Source: an uncultured Porphyromonadaceae bacterium (GTDB lineage: Bacteria > Bacteroidota > Bacteroidia > Bacteroidales > Muribaculaceae). Taken from it: a DNA stretch of 11,478 nucleotides. The notes beneath the pieces were generated by a model. The model had not been told where the DNA came from. It saw nothing but the letters and a program-made list of their open reading frames with translations, and made no database searches. Of the stretch, positions 6,259 to 11,042 are shown in pieces (the first letter of the stretch is position 1; the number at the start of each line of letters is the position of its first letter). The stretch lies in NCBI GenBank assembly GCA_905193395.1, contig CAJJOO010000015.1, positions 1 to 11,478 of the forward strand. Direction: 5' to 3'. Made by a program: the position numbers and the translations under genes.

Positions 6259-8523
6259 TTACACCGTTTCGCGCGAGCGGAAGCGCGAATCGCGGATTTT
6301 GGCGTAGGCGCGCAGGTATTTGCGCAGCGACGACAGGATTTCGCGCGTTTCCTGCAACAGGTTGACGTAGACATAGAGAACGGTGAGTTCGGTGCTGTGG
6401 GCAGTGCGCAGGTGTTCCTGGACGCAGTGATAGGCATCCGAAACGGTATCTTTTGCGCGGTCGCAGCGCCTGCGCAGGGCCGTGATTGCCGTGGTGTCTC
6501 CGCTCTGCATCACGGAGAGCGTGTCGGCGAACAGGGCGTCGATTTCCGTGCGGATGTCGGCGTATTGCTTGCCGTAACGTGCCGGCAGCGGGCGGAAGTT
6601 GTTTTCAACGTGTTCCTTGCAGGTCTCGTCGATTCGCCGCAGGTTATAGAGAATCGACATGCACAGGTTATTGCTCAGATAGAAAGCCGCGCTGTTTTCG
6701 ATAGCGACGGGATGCGGCAGCATGCGCAGGCAGAGGGTTTCCTTGCGCCGTGCGTTCTTGAGTATGTTTTTCTCGCGGGAAAGTGCCGTGAGGGCGTTGC
6801 CCAGCGGGGCCGGCTTTTCGTTGATGAAGGCCTCGGTGATAATGGCGTAGTTCTCGCGGGCGAAGGAGAGGAATTTGGTCTGCTGTTCGGTGATGTAAAG
6901 TTGCAGCAGGGGCCAGATCTCATCCTTGTTCTGTGTCGAGATAATTGTGCGGAACAGGACGTCGTCGGCCTTGTCGTCGCGCCGCCGTCTGAAACGTCTT
7001 TCGCTGCGGATGAGCAGGGCGATAGTGGCGACGGCCAGGACAATCATGACCCAGGGCCCGCCCAGGTGCATCAGGGCGACGATGATGCCGGCACCGATAA
7101 AGGCGGCGCCGGCGGTGATGAACCAGCCGCCGATTACGGAAATAACGCCGGTGATGCGGTAGACCGCACTTTCGCGGCCCCAGGCGCGGTCGGCCAGCGA
7201 GGTGCCCATAGCCACCATGAATGTGACGAATGTGGTGGACAGCGGCAGTTTGAGCGAGGTGCCCATGGCGATTAACGCGCCCGCAAGCACCAGGTTCACC
7301 GAGCCGCGCACCAGGTCGAAGGCGGCGCCGTCGGGAACTATGGCCTGCGAGGTGTCGAACCGCCGTGCCATCGCCCGACGTAGACGCGGTGGCGTTATGC
7401 GCAGAATGGCGTTGGCAAGCGACAAGGCCCAGCGCACCATGCGCCGCGCTATGCGTGAGGAGCCGAACATCTCGTCGCCGTCCATGCTGCTGCCAAGACC
7501 GATTTCGGTCTTGGTCACGTTGCGCGCCTTTTTCGAGGTGGCGAGTGCCACAACCATGATTGCTCCGGCGCCAACCAGGAAATAGATGGGTGTGTTGGCC
7601 GGGCTGTTGAGCGCTCCCATCATGTGGGTGGTGGCGTCGCCGCCTCCGGCCGACATATAGTCTGTATACGAAGCCAGCCCGCTGAGTGGCACGCCGATGA
7701 AATTCACCAGGTCGTTACCGGCAAAGGCCATCGCGAGGGCGAATGTGCCCATGAGGACCACTACTTTCAGTACATTGACTCTCAGGGCGTGGAGCAACTG
7801 CATCAGCAGGGTAAAGAATACCATGCAGCCGGCCACAATCATTGCCGTGTGGCCGCTGATCCATTGCTTCACCTCGGGAGTCATGAATGTCAGGTCGCGG
7901 GCGCCCTTGATTATAAGGAAATAGATGATTCCGGTGGCGCACAGGCCGCCGAAGATACCTATTTTCCATTTGAGGTGGCTGCGATAGTCGAAACTGAATA
8001 TGGCGCGCGTGATCAGTTGCACCACCGTGCCGAACACGAATGCTATGGCCACGGACAGGAAGATTCCCAGAATCACGGACAGGGCTTTTTCGGTGTTCAG
8101 CAACTGATTGAATCCAAGGTCGATGCCGCCGGACATCTTTATTATTGCCACGACGAAGGTGGCGCCGAGGAGTTCAAACACCATCGAGACGGTGGTGGAC
8201 GTGGGCATGCCCAGTGAATTGAAGGCGTCGAGCAGGATGATGTCGGTGACCATCACTGCCATGAAAATGCACGTGAGGTCGTAAAACGAGAAATGCTCGG
8301 GCCGGAAAATGCCGTGGCGGGCAATATCCATCATGCCGTTGCTCATGGCCGCGCCTATGAACACACCGGCTGAGGCTACGAACAGGACGCGTTTGAACGA
8401 GGCGGCACGCGAACCGATGGCCGAATTCATGAAATTGACGGCATCGTTACTCACACCGACCGAAAGGTCGAAAATGGCGAGCAGAAACAGGAAGACTACA
8501 ACGCCGATAAACAGAATATCCAT
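6259..8523 (-). CDS. Pit-family inorganic phosphate transporter with PhoU-like C-terminal domain
   Basis: A 754-residue inner-membrane low-affinity phosphate (metal-phosphate) permease of the PiT/PHO4 family. The two inverted halves each carry the family signatures: GVSNDAVNF (23-31) with GMPTSTT (105-111), and AGNDLVNFIGVPL (268-280) with LKLPLSTTFVTFMVAMGTS (424-442). About ten hydrophobic segments are visible, with a long basic cytoplasmic loop around 330-405. After the last membrane segment (ending near 505) and a basic stretch of arginines, about 230 residues form an all-helical, charged domain resembling PhoU, as in other long Bacteroidota Pit proteins; this part probably regulates transport from the cytosol. 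The ATG at 8523 begins directly with the first membrane helix. The stop abuts the LuxR remnant. The gene stands alone, about 100 bases downstream of the glmU-like gene on the same strand. Confidence 0.93.
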   Translation of the reverse strand: MDILFIGVVVFLFLLAIFDLSVGVSNDAVNFMNSAIGSRAASFKRVLFVASAGVFIGAAMSNGMMDIARHGIFRPEHFSFYDLTCIFMAVMVTDIILLDAFNSLGMPTSTTVSMVFELLGATFVVAIIKMSGGIDLGFNQLLNTEKALSVILGIFLSVAIAFVFGTVVQLITRAIFSFDYRSHLKWKIGIFGGLCATGIIYFLIIKGARDLTFMTPEVKQWISGHTAMIVAGCMVFFTLLMQLLHALRVNVLKVVVLMGTFALAMAFAGNDLVNFIGVPLSGLASYTDYMSAGGGDATTHMMGALNSPANTPIYFLVGAGAIMVVALATSKKARNVTKTEIGLGSSMDGDEMFGSSRIARRMVRWALSLANAILRITPPRLRRAMARRFDTSQAIVPDGAAFDLVRGSVNLVLAGALIAMGTSLKLPLSTTFVTFMVAMGTSLADRAWGRESAVYRITGVISVIGGWFITAGAAFIGAGIIVALMHLGGPWVMIVLAVATIALLIRSERRFRRRRDDKADDVLFRTIISTQNKDEIWPLLQLYITEQQTKFLSFARENYAIITEAFINEKPAPLGNALTALSREKNILKNARRKETLCLRMLPHPVAIENSAAFYLSNNLCMSILYNLRRIDETCKEHVENNFRPLPARYGKQYADIRTEIDALFADTLSVMQSGDTTAITALRRRCDRAKDTVSDAYHCVQEHLRTAHSTELTVLYVYVNLLQETREILSSLRKYLRAYAKIRDSRFRSRETV

Positions 8524-8554
8524 GCTATTTTTCTCTTCTTTTCTAATTTTATGA

Positions 8555-8562
8555 CAAAGTAA
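8555..8562 (-). promoter_or_regulatory. Weak candidate -7 box upstream of pit
   Basis: The minus strand reads TTACTTTG 31 nt before the pit start. This resembles TAnnTTTG but lacks one spacer base (TA-C-TTTG), and no TTTG sits 19-21 nt upstream. It is the best candidate in the 100-base gap, which is AT-rich; pit may alternatively be read through from the glmU-like gene, since no terminator hairpin is seen between them. Confidence 0.3.
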
Positions 8563-8623
8563 GAGAGAAAATGTTTCATGAATATTTCAAAAGCATTGAG
8601 TTTTGATTAAAGACGGGCCTTGT

Positions 8624-9790
8624 TTATTTAAATGTATCTGAATATTCGGCGATGGCGTGGAACATGCGTTTGTGGGCCTCGGTGAGGCTTCGGCCGCGGC
8701 GTGCCATGACGCGAGCCTCGATGGCGAAGAATTCGTTGAGATTCACATTATCGAATCCGCTCGAGCCGCCTTTGGTGAACGACGGGATGAAAACGCGCGG
8801 CATGCCCTCGCTGATTATATTGCAGCCTACGCCCACGGTGGTAGCGGTGTTGAACGAGGTGTTGATGGCCGATTTCGAGTGGTCGCCCATTATGAGGCCG
8901 CAGAATTGCAGCCCGGTGCGCAGGAAGCGTCCGGCGGGATAGTTCCACAGTTTGATTTCGCTGTAATCGTTCTTGAGGTTCGAGGCTACGGTTCCACCGC
9001 CAAGGTTACACCATTCTCCAATCACGGCATTGCCCAGGAAGCCATCGTGGGCCTTGTTGGCGAACCCCAGCATCACCACATTGTTGAGTTCGCCGCCCAC
9101 CTTGCACCAGGGGCCGAGGGTGGTGGCTCCATAAATCTTGCAGCCCATGTTGGCCACCGAATTGCGGCACATTGCAATGGGGCCTCGCAGGTGGCAGCCT
9201 TCCATCACCGTTGCGTCTCGGCCGATGTAGACCGGTCCCATGCGGGTGTTGATTGTGGCGCAGTCGACAGCGGCGCCTTCCTCAATGAAAAGGGCCTCCC
9301 GGGGGCCGAGAATCTGCGTTCCTTCGCCGGGTTCTATGCTGCTGCGTCCGGCCGTGATGCGCCTGAAGTCCATTTCCAGCACGCGCCCGTTTAGGCCGAA
9401 GATGTCATAGACATGGGCCAGGGCGTCGACCTCGCCGTCGAAGATGACCGTAGCGGCGGCCGAACTGTCGATATCGCCGCGGCGTGCCACCAGAATCTCG
9501 CCGGCCCGCAGTTCCTCGTTCTCGCCGAGGGCTTTGACGGCCTCGGCCAAAGCGGCAGTGGCCACCACGTTGCCTGCCACCCAGAGTGTGTCGGAATCCA
9601 CTGTAGCGGGGGCCGGGTACAGTTCGGTGAGGTAGGGGGCTGTGCGGTATGTATATTCGCCGGGCAGGAAGGCCTGCCATCTTTCGGCCATGGTGTCGAT
9701 GCCAAGACGGATATCGCCAACGGGGCGGGTATAGGTTATGGGCAAGAGGTTGGCGCGCACTTCCGGGGTATCGAAAACAACGATTTTCAT
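8624..9790 (-). CDS. GlmU-family protein, alternate Bacteroidota type (sugar nucleotidyltransferase plus left-handed beta-helix)
   Basis: A 388-residue protein of the alternate GlmU family of Bacteroidota, predicted to make UDP-N-acetylglucosamine (acetyl transfer to glucosamine-1-phosphate and/or uridylyl transfer). The N-terminus has the conserved pattern of this family (R12, N14, L15, P17, T21-R22-P23, then GDIRLGIDTMAERW at 25-38) instead of the canonical GxGTRM loop. From about residue 150 the sequence becomes a hexapeptide-repeat left-handed beta-helix, including KAHDGFLGNAVIGEW (246-260) and the GlmU-like NLGGGTVASNLKNDY (262-276). The ATG at 9790 is preferred over an in-frame TTG at 9808, because that TTG overlaps the -7 promoter box and would add six residues before the conserved MKIVVFDTPE start. 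The exact reaction (both steps or one) cannot be settled from sequence alone. The next gene downstream is pit. Confidence 0.85.
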   Translation of the reverse strand: MKIVVFDTPEVRANLLPITYTRPVGDIRLGIDTMAERWQAFLPGEYTYRTAPYLTELYPAPATVDSDTLWVAGNVVATAALAEAVKALGENEELRAGEILVARRGDIDSSAAATVIFDGEVDALAHVYDIFGLNGRVLEMDFRRITAGRSSIEPGEGTQILGPREALFIEEGAAVDCATINTRMGPVYIGRDATVMEGCHLRGPIAMCRNSVANMGCKIYGATTLGPWCKVGGELNNVVMLGFANKAHDGFLGNAVIGEWCNLGGGTVASNLKNDYSEIKLWNYPAGRFLRTGLQFCGLIMGDHSKSAINTSFNTATTVGVGCNIISEGMPRVFIPSFTKGGSSGFDNVNLNEFFAIEARVMARRGRSLTEAHKRMFHAIAEYSDTFK

Positions 9791-9805
9791 TTTCTTTCTT
9801 TTATG

Positions 9806-9813
9806 CAAAGTTA
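9806..9813 (-). promoter_or_regulatory. Proximal -7 promoter box of the glmU-like gene
   Basis: The minus strand reads TAACTTTG, a perfect TAnnTTTG box, 15 nt upstream of the ATG at 9790, implying a leader of about 10 nt. No TTTG is found 19-21 nt further upstream, so the -33 element is poor. The box also rules against the alternative TTG start. Confidence 0.6.
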
Positions 9814-9821
9814 AGGGTCGG

Positions 9822-9856
9822 CGCGGCGCATGACACGTGGATAGCCATGCGGCGCG
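9822..9856. repeat. GC-rich inverted repeat between two promoter boxes
   Basis: The arms CGCGGCGCATG (9822-9832) and CATGCGGCGCG (9846-9856) are complementary at 10 of 11 positions with a 13-nt loop that contains CACGTG. It lies between the two -7 boxes of the glmU-like gene, so in a transcript from the distal box it would form a stable 5' leader hairpin; it could also be an operator for the proximal promoter. Confidence 0.45.
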
Positions 9857-9860
9857 GATG

Positions 9861-9868
9861 CAAAGATA
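9861..9868 (-). promoter_or_regulatory. Distal candidate -7 promoter box of the glmU-like gene
   Basis: The minus strand reads TATCTTTG, another exact TAnnTTTG match, 70 nt upstream of the ATG at 9790. No clear TTTG -33 is visible. If used, it would give a leader of about 65 nt containing the 9822-9856 hairpin. Confidence 0.45.
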
Positions 9869-10124
9869 CGAATATTTTTGCGGAATACGTCGGCAGGAAA
9901 GACTTTTGACGCCGATGGAAAAATGTCAAACATCAGCAGGATAGTGTTTTATGTGCTGTAGATAGCCTCGCTTTGATGGCAGTTTCCATTGTCGGGTGCA
10001 TATGAGGAACGATAGGCGTCTGTTTTTGTGTCTTTTTGTAATCAAAACTGCGGGTTTTCAAACGTTTTGCGGCGAGTTTGATTGCATAATGACAAAATGC
10101 AATCTAATTAACACATATTAACGA
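9869..10124. other. Non-coding stretch between the glmU-like gene and the RNA locus
   Basis: The gene-free interval runs from 9791 to 10503; this part holds no convincing gene. The only open frame (ending at 9909, + strand) is an antisense spill-over without a plausible start. The stretch has T-rich runs near 10021-10038, a weak AAAAC/GTTTT hairpin at 10044-10058, and the inverted repeat at 10080-10104, listed separately. No tRNA-like fold or insertion-sequence end is seen. Confidence 0.5.
10080..10104. repeat. 8+8 bp inverted repeat, operator-like
   Basis: GATTGCAT (10080-10087) and ATGCAATC (10097-10104) are perfect inverted arms with a 9-nt spacer, so the arm centres are 17 bp apart. The repeat lies just upstream of the TAATTTTG box at 10125-10132, and its right arm sits where the -33 element of that box would be. 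This geometry fits a dimeric repressor or activator site for the RNA locus; there is no T-run, so it is not a terminator. Confidence 0.45.
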
Positions 10125-10128
10125 TAAT

Positions 10129-10163
10129 TTTGCATCATGGATTATTATTTCTCTATACCTTTG
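10129..10163 (+). promoter_or_regulatory. Candidate promoter of the small RNA
   Basis: TACCTTTG (10156-10163) matches the TAnnTTTG -7 consensus; a TTTG (10129-10132) lies upstream with a 23-nt spacer, slightly longer than the usual 19-21. A second -7 match, TAATTTTG, occurs at 10125-10132. Transcription from the first would start near 10170. No coding gene follows directly. Confidence 0.5.
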
Positions 10164-10233
10164 CAGCGTTAGGTAGTTTTTTCTATTCCAATAGTTGTTG
10201 TTTCAAGTCTAAAAAAGTTGTTTAGCCCTTATA

Positions 10234-10264
10234 AGTTTTAGCCCCCGGAAGGGGGGCTAAAATT
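10234..10264. repeat. Long stem-loop within the small RNA
   Basis: TTTTAGCCCCC (10236-10246) and GGGGGCTAAAA (10252-10262) pair over 11 perfect positions around a 5-nt GGAAG loop, and two further pairs (one G-T) extend the stem to 10234-10264. Neither strand has a T-run after the stem, so it is probably a structural element of the RNA and not a terminator. Confidence 0.7.
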
Positions 10265-10329
10265 ACAGGGCCGAACGCCGCCCCACCTCATTCTCTATCT
10301 CTTCAACCCTGTATCGGCCGAATGACAGG

Positions 10330-10357
10330 GAGCGCCCGGCAAGCGCTCATTTTTTTT
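10330..10357 (+). terminator. Intrinsic (Rho-independent) terminator
   Basis: GAGCGC (10330-10335), a 7-nt loop, GCGCTC (10343-10348), one A, then eight T (10350-10357): a textbook + strand terminator. It closes the putative small RNA, about 150 bases before hipB. The first base of its stem is shared with the upstream ACAGGG/CCCTGT hairpin, so the two compete slightly. Confidence 0.85.
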
Positions 10358-10406
10358 GCCGTTCATCCCGCACCCACCGGCAGAATTTTTATTTAATTTA
10401 TAACTG

Positions 10407-10502
10407 AACGGGTATAATTTGCGCAAAATCCAATTATTTTATACCCTTTGTGGTGTAATTCGATTGAAAATTTACTATCTTTGCACCCAAACGGGTATAT
10501 TT
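10407..10502. promoter_or_regulatory. Operator array of the hip operon (three GGGTATA elements)
   Basis: Three copies of a short element lie upstream of hipB: AACGGGTATAATTT (core 10410-10416), the inverse core TATACCC (10440-10446, reading AAAGGGTATAAAAT on the minus strand), and AACGGGTATATTTT (core 10493-10499). Core centres are 30 and 53 bp apart, close to three and five DNA turns, so all would face the same side. The last copy sits at the start of the transcript, just before the hipB ATG. Autorepression by HipB dimers is known for hip systems, whose operators are also short TATCC/GGATA-type inverted sites, so these are probably HipB sites. A 10-bp palindrome TTTGCGCAAA lies at 10418-10427. 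Confidence 0.6.
10476..10483 (+). promoter_or_regulatory. -7 promoter box of the hip operon
   Basis: TATCTTTG exactly matches TAnnTTTG, 20 nt before the hipB ATG, predicting a transcript start near 10490 and a leader of about 14 nt. A good TTTG -33 is absent at the expected spacing (a TTTG at 10447-10450 is 25 nt away), as is often seen in repressible promoters. It is flanked by the GGGTATA elements. Confidence 0.7.
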
Positions 10503-10503
10503 T

Positions 10504-10707
10504 ATGACTCAATTAGCGAAATACGTGAAAGAAAAGCGGAAGCAGTTCGGTCTTACGCAAGTCGATCTGTCCCAAAAATCCGGAGTGGGTCTGCGCTTTG
10601 TGCGCGAACTGGAGCAAGGAAAGACAACCCTTCGGCTTGACAAGGTGAACCAGGTTCTGGCTCTCTTCGGCGCTGAAATGGCACCGGAAAAAATCAGTGA
10701 AATATGA
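10504..10707 (+). CDS. hipB: HipB-like HTH antitoxin / autorepressor
   Basis: A 67-residue XRE-family helix-turn-helix protein. The fold is visible from residue 5 to about 56: a first charged helix (KYVKEKRKQFG), then LTQVDLSQKSGV (helix 2 and turn, residues 17-28), the recognition helix GLRFVRELEQGK (29-40) with the typical F-x-R-x-x-E-x-G-K pattern, and a fourth helix (KVNQVLALFG). There is almost nothing beyond the HTH, so it lacks the longer C-terminal tail of E. coli HipB (88 residues). It should bind the GGGTATA operators as a dimer and repress the operon, alone or in complex with the downstream proteins. The ATG at 10504 follows a good -7 box; its stop overlaps the next start in an ATGA. 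Base composition is AT-richer than in the core genes upstream. Confidence 0.85.
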   Translation: MTQLAKYVKEKRKQFGLTQVDLSQKSGVGLRFVRELEQGKTTLRLDKVNQVLALFGAEMAPEKISEI

Positions 10708-11042
10708 AACAGGCGAAAATATTTCTGAATAATACATTTGCGGGGATTCTGACGGAGGACGATATGGGATATGAATTTCTCTACGACTCCGATTATCTGA
10801 AAACGGATGGTGCCGCCGCGGTGAGTCAGACTTTACCGCTGACTGATAAACCATATCGTGACAAGGTGCTGTTTCCTTTTTTTGACGGGCTTATACCCGA
10901 AGGGTGGCTGCTCGACATTGCGGAACAGAGTTGGAAAATATCGGCTCGCGACAGATTCTCGTTGCTGCTTGCATGTTGTAAGGACTGCATCGGTAATGTC
11001 AGCGTTATCCCTATGGGGAGGAAGGAGGATAGTAATGGATAA
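10704..11042 (+). CDS. hipS: HipA N-terminal subdomain protein (HipS-like)
   Basis: A 112-residue protein equal to the first subdomain of HipA kinases, here a separate gene. Typical family features are the N-terminal K-x-x-I-F-L-N-N-x-x-A-G-x-L strand pattern, SQTLPLTDKPY (41-51, the L-S-x-S-L-P-L motif), FPFFDGLIPEGW (57-68, the FF-x-x-L-x-P-E-G motif), and the end segment ISARDRFSLLLACCKDCIGNVSVIP, where D.F.LL...G.D.IG..... is usual. In the three-gene HipBST systems the corresponding HipS neutralises the kinase HipT, and a conserved Trp contributes to this; W68 in the EGW motif is a candidate here. The start overlaps hipB by 4 bases, and the stop at 11040-11042 overlaps hipT by 8 bases. 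Whether it is the antitoxin or just half of a split toxin cannot be decided by sequence. Confidence 0.83.
   Translation: MKQAKIFLNNTFAGILTEDDMGYEFLYDSDYLKTDGAAAVSQTLPLTDKPYRDKVLFPFFDGLIPEGWLLDIAEQSWKISARDRFSLLLACCKDCIGNVSVIPMGRKEDSNG
11023..11028 (+). promoter_or_regulatory. Strong Shine-Dalgarno sequence before hipT
   Basis: AGGAGG stands 6 nt before the hipT ATG, inside the end of hipS. Strong SD sites are unusual in Bacteroidota, where most genes in this window start without one. It supports the ATG at 11035 and suggests separate ribosome loading on the kinase gene. Confidence 0.5.

Larger units (their letters stand above)
10170..10357 (+). ncRNA. Putative independent small RNA, about 190 nt, family not recognised
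   Basis: No protein gene fits here, yet the stretch is bounded by a Bacteroidota -7 box upstream and a strong intrinsic terminator at 10330-10357, and it is full of pairing elements. From 5' to 3' these are a small hairpin CTATT/AATAG (10183-10194), a long stem-loop (10234-10264), a pyrimidine-rich linker (about 10280-10305), and the hairpin CCCTGT/ACAGGG (10307-10330) abutting the terminator. Two strands are duplicated: TTTAGCCC at 10221 and 10237 can each pair with GGGCTAAA (10254-10261), and ACAGGG at 10265 and 10325 can each pair with CCCTGT (10307-10312). Length and promoter-terminator framing resemble 6S RNA, but the long outer complementarity expected of 6S is not evident, and it does not look like tmRNA, RNase P RNA or SRP RNA. 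Boundaries are estimates. A leader/attenuator of the hip operon is the main alternative. Confidence 0.5.

Noticed and set aside
6397..8217. Long + strand open frames antisense to pit
   Set aside because: They mirror the codon pattern of pit in the opposite frame, have low-complexity composition and no recognisable motif.
8563..8597. Imperfect hairpin AATGC.../...ACATT in the pit upstream region
   Set aside because: Only four outer pairs are firm, with mismatches and wobbles inside; AT-rich DNA yields such pairs by chance.
8657..9394. Open frame of 245 codons antisense to the glmU-like gene
   Set aside because: Shadow of the hexapeptide-repeat gene; no family resemblance and no promoter or plausible start context.
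9791..9808. Alternative TTG start for the glmU-like gene at 9808
   Set aside because: The TTG is part of the TAACTTTG promoter box, so it would lie upstream of the transcript start; the ATG at 9790 fits the conserved N-terminus.
10135..10170. Possible 11-codon leader peptide (MDYYFSIPLQR)
   Set aside because: It overlaps the -7 box at 10156-10163, so it would not be on the transcript from that promoter; no run of regulatory codons is present.
10322..10396. Possible small protein of 24 residues starting within the terminator region
   Set aside because: Its frame runs through the terminator stem and T-run and has no ribosome site; composition looks incidental.
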